From Verrucomicrobiota bacterium (GTDB taxonomy: Bacteria; Verrucomicrobiota; Verrucomicrobiia; Verrucomicrobiales; DEV007), in contig QQNE01000004.1 of NCBI GenBank assembly GCA_003402735.1, positions 1 through 64,000 on the forward strand: DNA of 64,000 nucleotides. Direction: 5' to 3'. A program made the position numbers and the translations under genes. Of this stretch, positions 8,146 to 17,128 are shown piece by piece. The notes beneath the pieces were generated by a model that did not search any database, had not been told where the DNA came from, and was given only the letters and a program-made list of their open reading frames with translations. Each line of letters opens with the position of its first letter. Within the stretch, counting starts at the first letter, position 1.

Positions 8146-9482
8146 GGTGAGGTGGTTGTGAGGGGGGGAGTGGACAGCAGTTCGGCGGTGTCGGCGCCGA
8201 TCTGCCAGGCGGCTTCCTGACTGAGAAACGGATCCGGGTGGAAGACTTCGTAGCGCCCTCGGATCCGGCCTTGTTGGTCGACCAGAACCAGCCGGAGATC
8301 GTGTTCCTCTTCTTCGAGCGGGTGCAGGCGTTCTTCGGCGGGAAGGGGGCGCGGTGGTTCCAGGCCGAGGCCGATCTGGGTGAAGTGGTTGATCTGTTGT
8401 CGGCCTGCAGTGACAAACCACCAAGGATCTTCCCGGTCCGCGCCTGCGATGTTGGCGAAGGTTTGGAAAAACTCGGGCGTTTCTCTGGGGGAAGCCGGGG
8501 AAAGCGCCACCAAGTGGAATTCGCCGGTCTCCGCGAAGGTGTCGTTGAGTCGTTTCATGGTGGCGAGCACCGCCTGGGAACCGTGTGGGCAAAGCGTGTA
8601 GATTCGTCCGTAGACCGTGACTTTGCCGCGCAGGGGCGAGGTGCTGACCTGGGAGCCGGAACGTTCCACGCCGGCGAGGGGCGCTTGGAGGATCCCAAGC
8701 ACCGGAAGAGTGGGATCCCGGGGTTCAGCCGGAAGAGAAACTTCCCTGGCGGTCCGCACGGGATTGGGCAGGGGCGCGCCGCTGGCGGAGGCGGCGACTT
8801 CCGCTCGGATGTCCGCATAGCGCTGGGCGGAGGTCCAACCGATGATGCGTTGGGTTTTTTCGCGGACCAGCGAGGGGCGGATGAGGGGATTTATCTTGGC
8901 CCAGCGGCCGGTGGCGTGGTTGCCGACGACGAGGGTGGCGGCATGCTGGCTGGGATCGTTATCGATCACCGGATCCATCTCCCGCATGCCGAGGTGCCAG
9001 CGCAGGGCGCGGATCTCATCAGGGTTTCCGGTGAGGAACTGCCAATCTGGGACATCGGGGTGGGCGGAATCCAGGGCGTGTTGCCTGGCATACGGCGCGA
9101 TGACTTCCGGGGTGTCGGTCTGGGCCTTGGCGGTAATGGAGAGGAAGCGGACGCTGCGGCCGACGGTGGTGGTGAAATCGGACCGGAGGTTGCGGATGGT
9201 GACGTTGGTCAGCGGGCAGGAGTTCTGGCAGTCGGTGTAGAAGAAATTGATCACCACCGCGTGGCCCTTGACGAGATCCGTGAAGAAACGGAGGCGCTCG
9301 CCGTGCTGATTGATCAGGACTGGGTCGGGCATGGATTCCGCGAATTCCCGACGCATCAACAGGGCGCCCGTCTCCTGAACCCCGATCCGTGCCCGGTCCG
9401 CAGCCATCGTGACCCCCGGCTGCCGGAGCAGACAGAGGGTCAGGAGGGCGGGGCCGAGCCGCAACCATCGTGCGTTGACCAT
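8142..9482 (-). CDS. Tandem SCO1/SenC-like protein (two thioredoxin-fold domains)
   Basis: 446 aa from ATG 9482, with signal peptide (ALLTLCLLRQPGVTMAA). Domain 1 (~residues 35-200) has the SCO copper motif CQNSC in FFYTDCQNSCPLTN and a distal His in PSQHAATLVV. Domain 2 (~residues 260-440) repeats the fold (GKVTVYGRIYTLCPHGSQAV ... EEHDLRLVLVDQQG) but has CPHGS in place of CxxxC, keeping one Cys and the His. Typical SCO proteins are ~200 aa with one domain. It probably delivers copper or reduces thiols in the periplasm. It lies 38 bp downstream of the multicopper oxidase and overlaps the HMA gene. Confidence 0.85.
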   Translation of the reverse strand: MVNARWLRLGPALLTLCLLRQPGVTMAADRARIGVQETGALLMRREFAESMPDPVLINQHGERLRFFTDLVKGHAVVINFFYTDCQNSCPLTNVTIRNLRSDFTTTVGRSVRFLSITAKAQTDTPEVIAPYARQHALDSAHPDVPDWQFLTGNPDEIRALRWHLGMREMDPVIDNDPSQHAATLVVGNHATGRWAKINPLIRPSLVREKTQRIIGWTSAQRYADIRAEVAASASGAPLPNPVRTAREVSLPAEPRDPTLPVLGILQAPLAGVERSGSQVSTSPLRGKVTVYGRIYTLCPHGSQAVLATMKRLNDTFAETGEFHLVALSPASPRETPEFFQTFANIAGADREDPWWFVTAGRQQINHFTQIGLGLEPPRPLPAEERLHPLEEEEHDLRLVLVDQQGRIRGRYEVFHPDPFLSQEAAWQIGADTAELLSTPPLTTTSP

Positions 9483-9520
9483 GTGAAACGTTCTCTTGGG
9501 AGGGAAAACGCTGGATTGTA

Positions 9521-11308
9521 TCAGGCGAAGAATCGGCTGACGGGCAGGGCTCGACGGGAGCCGGACTCGGCCACCTCGAATTGGAACATCATCTCCACGT
9601 CTTCGTGTTCGTTGTTGTGGCAGTGGAACATGAAGGGGCCGAGGAACGTCCGGAAGCGCATCCGGATGACGATGGCGGAGTTGGGCCCGAGCATCGTGAC
9701 GTCCTGTTTGAAGGAATTCTGGTAGAGCGGGCGGGCTCCGGTGGTCAGGTTGACCACCTGCTGGTGGGATTCGAGGTGAATGTGAATCGGGTGCCACCAG
9801 CCTCCGGAACTGTTTTCCAGGGTCCACTCCTCCACCGAACCGAGCCGTGGCACGGCGTTGGCGATCCGTTCGTCGTAGAACATGCCATTGATAGCCCAGT
9901 GACCGTTCTTCCGTTCGAACCGGAAGCTCCGCCGGATCTCGACCTCGCTGGCGGCGAGCGGTTCATGCGGACGCAATTCGCTCTGGGCGTTGATGCTGGC
10001 GTTGGGGATTGCCGGGTTCGCGGCCACGACATCGAATCGCAGCAACTGGTGGATGAATGCCGGAGTGCCGGCCACGTCCGGGCGTTCAATTTGTTCCAGG
10101 CTGCCCTCCGGTCCGCGCTCGTTGGTTTGCTCCAGAATGTTCTCCAGGAAGACTTGGGTGCCCGGCTTGTAACGGGAGAAGTCGATGATGACATCCACGC
10201 GTTTGCCCGGAGAGATTCCGAAGGCCTGCACGGTTTGTCCTTTTGGAAACAACCAGGCATCGTTGCCGATGCGGAGCATCTGCGAGTTGTCGCTCAGCCG
10301 GATGCGGCGGTGCCGGGCAGTGGAGGCCCCGAGGAACCGGAAGCGATACTTGCGGGCTTCGACGGTAAACCGCGGATAGGCCGCGCCGTTGATGGTTTCG
10401 ACGTTCCCGAGATACCCATTGTTGTTGTTGGTGTCGTACCAGATCGCACCGGAGGGGTGGAACACTTTGTCGCCCAGTGCCAGGAACAAATCGTAGGGGT
10501 TGTTGTAGATGGTGTTCTCATCGGACTGTCCCGGAATGCCGGGGAGGACGTTGCGCTTGATGAGATCCAGTTCCAAGGAATCGAAACCGACGGTGGTTCC
10601 GGCCATCCCGCGGGCGACGTGCGAGGCGGTGAGGTCTGCCGCGTGGTCATGATACCACATGCTCGATGGCGACTCCGTGAAGTCGAAACTGCCGTCCTTG
10701 CGACGCGGAAGGACGTTCGGGTAGAAATAGTCGCGGGATTCACCGGGCAGGACCAGGAAAGAGGCGTGACCGTCAGAGTGGCTCGGCCAGTGGCCCCCGT
10801 GCAGGTGGGTGCTGATTTCCTCCGGAAGCTGGTTGGTCGTCCGGACCACCACCGGGGTGCCGCCTTTGAAGCGGAATTGGGGACCCGGGCTGATCGCCGG
10901 GCCGAAGGTGCCATCGGGCCTTGCGATGGCGTAACCCCAGATGGGCGTGGTCAAACCCATGGAAGGCGGCAAAATGCGGGCCTCGCCAGCCTTGGCCGCC
11001 ATGGCGTAAAACTGGGTGTTCTGCATGTTCCAGTCCGCCGGGGCGGTGAGGTATTCGGGAGCGACTCCGTGAAACACGTTGCCCACCGCCTTGCCGCCGT
11101 AAGCGGGAGGGATTTGTTGCACGGACAAGGGACGGGGTGGGGACGGAACCGGCAGGACATTCTCCCACCGGGGAACGTTCTGGATCGAGCCCTCGAACTG
11201 GCTGTCGACCTTGAGGGGGGAGTCCGCGTGGGCGGTGCTGCCGATGTGGAAAACGGAACCGGCGGCGACACCGGCACCTGATTTGAGGAGGTTTCTGCGC
11301 GTTTGCAT
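9521..11308 (-). CDS. Tat-exported multicopper oxidase (CotA/bilirubin-oxidase type)
   Basis: 595 aa from ATG 11308 (the track's 11314 is TTG). The N-terminus QTRRNLLKSGAG is a twin-arginine signal, so the protein is exported folded. All four copper motifs are present: THLHGGHW, MWYHDHAAD, HPIHIHLESH and FHCHNNEHEDVEMM. They supply type 1, 2 and 3 sites, with a Met axial ligand as in CotA. It oxidises a phenolic, bilirubin-like or metal substrate with reduction of O2 to water. It is the first gene of an operon with the tandem-SCO, HMA and exported proteins, and is divergent from a di-heme peroxidase gene. Confidence 0.92.
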   Translation of the reverse strand: MQTRRNLLKSGAGVAAGSVFHIGSTAHADSPLKVDSQFEGSIQNVPRWENVLPVPSPPRPLSVQQIPPAYGGKAVGNVFHGVAPEYLTAPADWNMQNTQFYAMAAKAGEARILPPSMGLTTPIWGYAIARPDGTFGPAISPGPQFRFKGGTPVVVRTTNQLPEEISTHLHGGHWPSHSDGHASFLVLPGESRDYFYPNVLPRRKDGSFDFTESPSSMWYHDHAADLTASHVARGMAGTTVGFDSLELDLIKRNVLPGIPGQSDENTIYNNPYDLFLALGDKVFHPSGAIWYDTNNNNGYLGNVETINGAAYPRFTVEARKYRFRFLGASTARHRRIRLSDNSQMLRIGNDAWLFPKGQTVQAFGISPGKRVDVIIDFSRYKPGTQVFLENILEQTNERGPEGSLEQIERPDVAGTPAFIHQLLRFDVVAANPAIPNASINAQSELRPHEPLAASEVEIRRSFRFERKNGHWAINGMFYDERIANAVPRLGSVEEWTLENSSGGWWHPIHIHLESHQQVVNLTTGARPLYQNSFKQDVTMLGPNSAIVIRMRFRTFLGPFMFHCHNNEHEDVEMMFQFEVAESGSRRALPVSRFFA

Positions 11309-11710
11309 GGCCAAAGGCTGGGGGATATGGATTTGATGAAAATGAAGGCTTTGTTCTAAAAATGCTAGCTATGCAAAGTTCGAGACTGAACTCCGCCTCG
11401 AATTGGCTACAAACCATAGGTAGATTTAGGGAAAATCTAGTCTTTTCTTAAGAAAATTTATCAAATGCCCGAATGCATGGGGCTCACAAGGCGTTGCAGG
11501 TTTTTTATATTTTCAATAAAAGCAATAATTTAATGCAGTGAAGGCGCTGAACGGTCTGCGGGAGATTGTTTTTGCAGGCAAGGCCTCGGTGCGTCCGTTC
11601 CCGAAGCGGGAGCGGGACCAGATCCGCCATTCATCTGAAACTGATAGAGATCGTGTAGGTGTATTTTTAAAATTTTTCTTGTCGTACTCTAATTTTTTGC
11701 AAGGAATGAA
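11309..11710. promoter_or_regulatory. AT-rich divergent intergenic region between oxidase and di-heme peroxidase
   Basis: This 402-bp gap has no convincing gene and is far more AT-rich than its surroundings. It contains a perfect 14-bp palindrome TTTTCTTAAGAAAA (11453-11466) and several poly-A/T tracts (TTTTTTATATTTTCAATAAAA near 11502) that could hold promoters for both directions. The plus-strand gene has a good AAGGA ribosome-binding site 6 nt before ATG 11711. Start sites and operator function are inferred only from position and symmetry. Confidence 0.5.
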
Positions 11711-14170
11711 ATGACCCTGCGTTCATCTCAGACTTTTTATAATTACTGGAAAATTACTGTCATGCATACACCTTTGCGAAGGAAACCCGCGGCTGCGCGA
11801 CTCCCGATCCCGACATGGCTACCATTGGCGGGGGGGATTGTCCTGACGGTCTTGACCTGGTCCGGGCCAGTCCCGTTGAAGGCTCAGGAGGGAACCGCTC
11901 CCCCATCGGCCAGCGGAGGAGAGTTGGTCGTGATCCCGGTGGAACCGGTGGTGAGTGAGCGTCCGATTGTAGAGCCAACCAAGCGCGTGGTGGAGGTGCC
12001 TGAGGTTGTCCTGCCGGAACCCGATGGGACCGCTTCGCGTGTGGACCCGGTCAATGATCCGGCCGGACTGCGGCGGGAGGCGAAATCGTTGAAGTTGGAC
12101 ACTCTGGCGAAGGTGCCGGTGCCTTTGCCGCGGAACCTTGCGGACTTTGTGAAGAACCGGGACGTGGCGGTGGCGCTGGGCAAGGCGCTTTTCTGGGACG
12201 ACCAGGCCGGCTCCGACGGGATGGCTTGCGCGAGCTGTCACTTTCACGCCGGGGCAGATTCGCGCGTCAAGAATCAGCTCTCACCGGGTTTCATTGGTGG
12301 CAACCAGAAGTTCGATCCGATGCCCACTTCGAGCGGCGGGCCCAACTACACGTTGAAACGCGAGGACTTTCCCTTTCACCAGAAGACGGACATCACGAGC
12401 AACGCGGTCCAGGGCAATGTGAAGTTCGACACGGATGACGTCGCCTCCTCGGGAGGAGTGTTGAATCTCGGTTTTGTGGGATTGAACGAGAGGCGTTTTC
12501 CGCGGGTGTTGCGCAACGACGTTACCCAGGACATCCACATCATTCGCCGGTTGGTGAGGAGCGGAATCGTTCCCTCCTCTGATCAGGGAGAGAAGTTGAC
12601 GCCCCTGTTTGTGGTGCCGGTGACTTCGCTGAACCCGGGCTCCACCTTTTTGGAGGAAGTCCTCAGGACGGAGGAGGTGGACCCGCTCGGGTTCTCCATT
12701 GTGTCCGGGGGCAAACGTCTGAATACGCGGAGGGTTGCGCCACGAAACACGCCGACGGTCATCAACTCCATTTTCAACCATCGCAATTTTTGGGATGGTC
12801 GGGCCAACTTTTCCTTCAACGGTCGTTCGCCCTTCGGTCCTCGGGACAAGGATGCCAAGGTATTCGTCTTTGATGGGTTCGGGCTTTCGGAGCAAGCCAT
12901 CCGTCTGGATCACGCCAGCCTCGCTTCCCAGGCCGTGGGGCCGACGGAAAGTGTGCTGGAGATGTCCGCCCACTACCGCAATTTCTTGCACGTGGCCCGG
13001 AAGTTGTTGCGGTCTCAACCGCTGCGGAGACAGATCGTGGCGCACAACGACAGTGTTCTGGGGCCGCTGTCCTTCTCCACACCGACCTCGGCCCGGCTGG
13101 GGCTGAAAGCCTCCTATGCCTCCCTGATCCAGATGGCGTTCCAGGACAAGTGGTGGTCTGCGCCGGGTGAACCCGTCGTGGTCGCGGATGTTCCCTACAG
13201 CCACATGGAGGCGAACTTCACCCTCTTTTGGGGCATCGCCATCATGCTCTATGAGAGCACCCTGGTGTCCGATCAAACGCAATTCGACCGATTCATGGAA
13301 GGAAATGACAATGCCCTCACCGCCACCGAACGGCGGGGACTGTCGCTCTTTCTTCACGAGGGGAAATGTGTGAATTGCCACGATGGTCCCGAGTTCACCG
13401 GGGCGGCGATCAGCCAGGTTTTGACGAGTCAGCAGAAGTTCAAACTGGTTGAGCGCATGATCATGGGGGACCAGAACCCGGCCATTTACGACAACGGCTT
13501 TTACAACATCAATGTCCGCCCCAGCACGGAGGATGGCGGAGTGGGTGGCACGGATCCTTTCGGCAACCCGCTCTCGTTTTCCGTGCAGGCCGTGAGCGGA
13601 CCTGTCGTGGATCAAGTAAATCTCAGCGACGCGAGCGACTTCGAGGTCGATCCGGGCAGACTTCCAACCCCCGGGGAACGGGTCGCGGTGCGGGGAGCCT
13701 TCAAGACTCCCAGCTTGCGCAACATCGATTTGACCGGGCCTTATTTCCACAACGGCGGCCAACTCACTCTGGAACAAGTGATCCAGTTCTACGCGCGAGG
13801 AAGCGACTTCAAGCCGGTGCAGCGAACCGACAGTGATTCGGACATTCGGGTGCTTCCCAAAATCAACGGGAACCGCGACAACATCCGGGCGGTCGCCGCA
13901 TTCCTGCGGGCTCTGACCGACTCCCGGGTGGCCTTTGAGAGGGCTCCGTTCGATCATCCGTCCTTGTCGATCCCTTACGGTCATTTGGGAACCACGACCT
14001 CGGTGCTGGAGGACGCCCGGATTCCCGGTTCGGCGAGGTCCGGTTACCTTTTCCTCCCGGCGGTGGGCGCGTCAGGCCGCAGCGTGGCGATCCGACCGTT
14101 CCTGGAAGGTTCTTTGGTGAACAGCCGCGGAATTCCGGAGAGCGACGGACTGCCGGGCACGACGCCCTGA
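11711..14170 (+). CDS. MauG / cytochrome c peroxidase-like di-heme protein
   Basis: 819 aa. Two CxxCH heme sites, CASCH (~174) and CVNCH (~553), sit in CCP/MauG domains; RNTPTVINSIFNHRNFWDGRA and KTPSLRNIDLTGPYFHNGG are family blocks. A hydrophobic signal (residues ~38-58, cleaved near LKAQ) indicates periplasmic location. Classic di-heme peroxidases are ~350 aa; the spacing between hemes here is much larger, owing to long insertions. Start 11711 is supported by AAGGA; ATG 11762 would give a more ordinary signal peptide. It faces the multicopper oxidase operon and may act in the same oxidative pathway. Confidence 0.88.
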   Translation: MTLRSSQTFYNYWKITVMHTPLRRKPAAARLPIPTWLPLAGGIVLTVLTWSGPVPLKAQEGTAPPSASGGELVVIPVEPVVSERPIVEPTKRVVEVPEVVLPEPDGTASRVDPVNDPAGLRREAKSLKLDTLAKVPVPLPRNLADFVKNRDVAVALGKALFWDDQAGSDGMACASCHFHAGADSRVKNQLSPGFIGGNQKFDPMPTSSGGPNYTLKREDFPFHQKTDITSNAVQGNVKFDTDDVASSGGVLNLGFVGLNERRFPRVLRNDVTQDIHIIRRLVRSGIVPSSDQGEKLTPLFVVPVTSLNPGSTFLEEVLRTEEVDPLGFSIVSGGKRLNTRRVAPRNTPTVINSIFNHRNFWDGRANFSFNGRSPFGPRDKDAKVFVFDGFGLSEQAIRLDHASLASQAVGPTESVLEMSAHYRNFLHVARKLLRSQPLRRQIVAHNDSVLGPLSFSTPTSARLGLKASYASLIQMAFQDKWWSAPGEPVVVADVPYSHMEANFTLFWGIAIMLYESTLVSDQTQFDRFMEGNDNALTATERRGLSLFLHEGKCVNCHDGPEFTGAAISQVLTSQQKFKLVERMIMGDQNPAIYDNGFYNINVRPSTEDGGVGGTDPFGNPLSFSVQAVSGPVVDQVNLSDASDFEVDPGRLPTPGERVAVRGAFKTPSLRNIDLTGPYFHNGGQLTLEQVIQFYARGSDFKPVQRTDSDSDIRVLPKINGNRDNIRAVAAFLRALTDSRVAFERAPFDHPSLSIPYGHLGTTTSVLEDARIPGSARSGYLFLPAVGASGRSVAIRPFLEGSLVNSRGIPESDGLPGTTP

Positions 14171-14383
14171 CATCGCCCTTTCTTCCGTTGGCAGGGTGCC
14201 GTGTTCTGCAGGAGGGGCGCGGCGAAGATACGGGAAATCCATGCGTGAATCTCATTGATTCCCGACAGGCCTGTGTGCCTATAATGGACTCGACCCTTGG
14301 AAAGGCGCACGCTCCGGGATGAAGAGTGCGCAGACGGCTTGTGTTTTTGTCCCGGGGTTTGCGGTGGAGAAGCCAGCGAAGGA

Positions 14384-16168
14384 ATGAGCAAACGATCCGA
14401 CCTCCTAGTCGAGTGCGAGCGGCTGCGGCGTGAGAACGAAAGGTTGCGGCGCAACCTGGCCGCGACGGAAGAGCAGCTGCGCGGGCAAAGCCCTGTCGGA
14501 TTTCGCAACGGAGGTTTCGGCGAACAGATGGTCCAGGGGAGGGAGGCGGCTGGATACGTTCAGGAAGGGGAGCTCGGGTCATTCCTGGCGGTCGTCCGCG
14601 ATATCGGCGACCGCATGCAGATGGAGCAGGAGCGGCGGCTGCCTGGCCCGTTTCTGCGCCGGGTGCTCGACAACCTCTGTGCCTATGTGGCGGTGGTGAG
14701 TCCCGATGGCGCGGTGATCGATGGGAACCGGCGGATTCTGGAAGGGCTGGGCATTGAGAGGGAGGACTGGATTGGCCGGAAATTGACGGACCTTTCGTGC
14801 TGGGCTTTCGATCCGGATCTGCAGGTGTTGGTCGGTTACAGTTTGCAACGGGCTCTGGCTGGCGAGGTGGTGCGGTTCGATCTGGCGATGCACATCCAAC
14901 CGCAGAGGCAGATCTGGGTGGACCTGCAGATCGCGCCCTTGCGTGATGACGACGGAAGCATCAGCCACTTGGTGGTATCCGCGTTGGACATCACGGACCG
15001 CCGTCGGGTGGAGGAGGCTTTGAGATCCAGTGAGGAGCGTTTGCGGCTGGCGGCTCAGGCGACGGGATTTGGCACGTATGATCACGATCCGGTCACCGGT
15101 CGGCAAGAGGTGTGGTACTCCGAATTTCATCGGATCTGCGGGCTGCCTTGCACGGTGGTGCCGAGCTTTGACCTGTTCCGGGGGCTGATCCACCCGGATG
15201 ATGTGGCCGGGTTCGACCAGTTGGTCTGGCCAAGTGCGGTGCCGGGTCCGCAAACCCGCTTTCACGAGTTGGAATATCGCATCATCCGCCCCGATGACGG
15301 CGAAGTCCGGTGGTTGCGGGACGTGGGTCGGGCTTTCTTTGTGTTGGATCGCGATGGGGGGAATTTGCGGGTGGTGCGGATGGTGGGGACCGTGCAGGAC
15401 ATCACTCGTCGCAAGCACGCGGAACTGCAGTTGGAGGGATCGCTCCGGCAGTTGCAGGAGGCTCAGGAGCAACTGATCCGCCGGGAGCGGTTGGCGACGT
15501 TGGGGCAGTTGGCCGGCGGGGTGGCCCATGAACTGCGCACGCCCCTTGGGGTGATGCGGAACGCGGTTTACTACCTGGACCACAGTCTGCCGCCGACAGA
15601 GATCATGGGGCAAGTGTTGGGAGAGATGAACCGCGCGATCCGCACCACGGATCAAATCATCGAGGAGATGCTGGAGTTCGTGAGGGAGCCTTGCCTGGAG
15701 AGGGCCACTTGGCCGGTGGGTCGGGTCATTGCGAGCGCCCTGAGGTTGGTGCCAATGCCGCACGGGATCCGGGTGGAGGGGCCTGACGGCGAGATGGAGA
15801 GTCGGGTGCAAGCCAACGAGGATCAGATCGTGCGCATCTTGGTGAATCTGATGCAAAATGCGGTCCAGGCCATGGGGCGGGAGGGGGAATTGCAGATCCG
15901 GGTGGAGAGGCGCGCGGGTGGGGCAGGGCCTGGAACGGTCTGGATCAGCGTTCGCGATACCGGATGTGGAATTCCCGTCGAGAACCTCGCCAGGATTTTT
16001 GACCCGCTCTTCACCACCAAAACGCGAGGCATCGGCTTGGGCCTGGCCATCTCCATGCGTTACGCGGAGATGAATCGAGGATCGATTTTGGTGGAGAGTG
16101 AGGTCGGTGTTGGAACCACGTTCAGGTTGGAACTCCAAGGTGCGGTTTCGGAAGGAGAAAACAGTTGA
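14384..16168 (+). CDS. PAS-domain sensor histidine kinase
   Basis: 594 aa from ATG 14384 (GTG/ATG codons from 14297 are alternatives). A short N-terminal coiled coil (CERLRRENERLRRNL) precedes two PAS/PAC modules (~90-215 and ~220-345; PAC ends ALDITDRRR and TVQDITRRK). It then has a HisKA domain with phospho-acceptor His in VAHELRTPLG (~385), and an HATPase with N box LVNLMQNAVQAM, G1 DTGCGIP and G2 GIGLGLAIS. No transmembrane segment is seen, so it is a cytosolic sensor. It is followed by three genes carrying receiver domains, its likely partners. Confidence 0.92.
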   Translation: MSKRSDLLVECERLRRENERLRRNLAATEEQLRGQSPVGFRNGGFGEQMVQGREAAGYVQEGELGSFLAVVRDIGDRMQMEQERRLPGPFLRRVLDNLCAYVAVVSPDGAVIDGNRRILEGLGIEREDWIGRKLTDLSCWAFDPDLQVLVGYSLQRALAGEVVRFDLAMHIQPQRQIWVDLQIAPLRDDDGSISHLVVSALDITDRRRVEEALRSSEERLRLAAQATGFGTYDHDPVTGRQEVWYSEFHRICGLPCTVVPSFDLFRGLIHPDDVAGFDQLVWPSAVPGPQTRFHELEYRIIRPDDGEVRWLRDVGRAFFVLDRDGGNLRVVRMVGTVQDITRRKHAELQLEGSLRQLQEAQEQLIRRERLATLGQLAGGVAHELRTPLGVMRNAVYYLDHSLPPTEIMGQVLGEMNRAIRTTDQIIEEMLEFVREPCLERATWPVGRVIASALRLVPMPHGIRVEGPDGEMESRVQANEDQIVRILVNLMQNAVQAMGREGELQIRVERRAGGAGPGTVWISVRDTGCGIPVENLARIFDPLFTTKTRGIGLGLAISMRYAEMNRGSILVESEVGVGTTFRLELQGAVSEGENS

Positions 16169-16325
16169 TGAACGGAAGGCTGCGTTGGCAGGATTCCGTA
16201 CGATTGGCTAGGCTTCAAACCCCTTGCACAACAGCGCTTCCCGGTGTGTCTGGTTGTGTGAATCAGGCTCATTTTAGGATCCTGATGTGAGCCTTTTTGA
16301 AAATCCCTTTCCCATTCTGAGAATC

Positions 16326-16703
16326 ATGCAATTCTGTGGGCGCCGTATCCCGGGGGTTGACGATGAGCCGGACATGATCCGGGGGCTGTGTCGGATTCTC
16401 GAAGCGCGTGGCTGGCACGTACGCCTCGCCTTGGGCGGATGCGAGGCGCTCGAGATGGCAATTCAACAGGTGCCGGAGGTGATTCTCATGGATATCGTGA
16501 TGCCAGGTATGAACGGAATCGAGGCCTGCCGCGAAATCCGGCGAATCTGTCACGGGGTGCCCGTGATCTTCATGACCGGATTTTCCGTCCTGGAGCCTCG
16601 GGCCCGCGAGGTGGAGGCAAGTGCCTTTTTGAGCAAGCCGATCGATTTAGGGAAATTTTTCGGGGTATTGGAGAGTTTGCTTCGGGTAGGAAAAAGACCT
16701 TGA
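16326..16703 (+). CDS. Stand-alone response-regulator receiver domain
   Basis: About 125 aa from ATG 16326; GTG 16287 would add 13 residues. It has the REC acidic pocket (VDDEPD), phospho-acceptor Asp in LMDIVMPGMNG, Thr in FMTGFS and Lys in SKPID. It ends shortly after the domain, with no output module. It is likely a shuttle protein in the phosphorelay. The gene lies 157 bp after the histidine kinase stop and 14 bp before the second receiver gene. The strand before the acidic pocket reads RIPGVDDE rather than the usual ILVVDDE. Confidence 0.88.
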   Translation: MQFCGRRIPGVDDEPDMIRGLCRILEARGWHVRLALGGCEALEMAIQQVPEVILMDIVMPGMNGIEACREIRRICHGVPVIFMTGFSVLEPRAREVEASAFLSKPIDLGKFFGVLESLLRVGKRP

Positions 16704-16717
16704 ACAAAGAGGGCGAC

Positions 16718-17128
16718 ATGAAAGTTCTCATCGTGGATGATGATCCTGATATGGTGGCCAGCCTGGTCCGCATCATGAAAGGCGCCGGATTTGCCGTGGA
16801 ATCGGCGTCCGATGGGCAGGAGGCACTTGTCAAAAACCGTCTTTTCCATCCGGATTTCCTGATCATGGACATCCGGATGCCGCGCCTGAACGGAGTGGAT
16901 ACCTGTTTGGCGGTGCAGCGCGAGCGCCCGGAAGTGCCCGTCATTCTGATGACCGGTTTTTCCGATGCCGTGGACGAGGCCAATGCGGGCATTTTTGCGA
17001 GGGCGTGTCAGGGGGGGCAGGTGCGCATCATGCTGAAACCTCTTGACCTTGATAGAGTAATCCGGATTGTCCGCAACGGCCAGGCCCAGGACGAGTTGGT
17101 TCCGGCCTTTCCGACTCCCTTTTTGTAA
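16718..17128 (+). CDS. Second stand-alone response-regulator receiver domain
   Basis: 136 aa from ATG 16718, which starts MKVLIVDDDPDM exactly at the domain boundary; the track's 16388 start is read-through. Asp is in IMDIRMPRLNG, Thr in LMTGFSD and Lys in MLKPLD. An insertion (EANAGIFARACQGGQ) lies between the Thr and Lys strands. No output domain follows. The TAATG overlap with the next gene shares one base, so the two are probably translationally coupled. Confidence 0.9.
   Translation: MKVLIVDDDPDMVASLVRIMKGAGFAVESASDGQEALVKNRLFHPDFLIMDIRMPRLNGVDTCLAVQRERPEVPVILMTGFSDAVDEANAGIFARACQGGQVRIMLKPLDLDRVIRIVRNGQAQDELVPAFPTPFL

Noticed and set aside
9581-11281. 566-aa plus-strand ORF opposite the multicopper oxidase
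   Set aside because: It is an antisense shadow of a gene with complete copper motifs and a Tat signal.
12281-13984. 567-aa minus-strand ORF opposite the di-heme peroxidase
   Set aside because: Shadow of the CxxCH-containing gene.
14297-14383. N-terminal extension of the histidine kinase
   Set aside because: The extra residues are Cys/Gly-rich and precede a cleaner start at 14384; kept only as an alternative.
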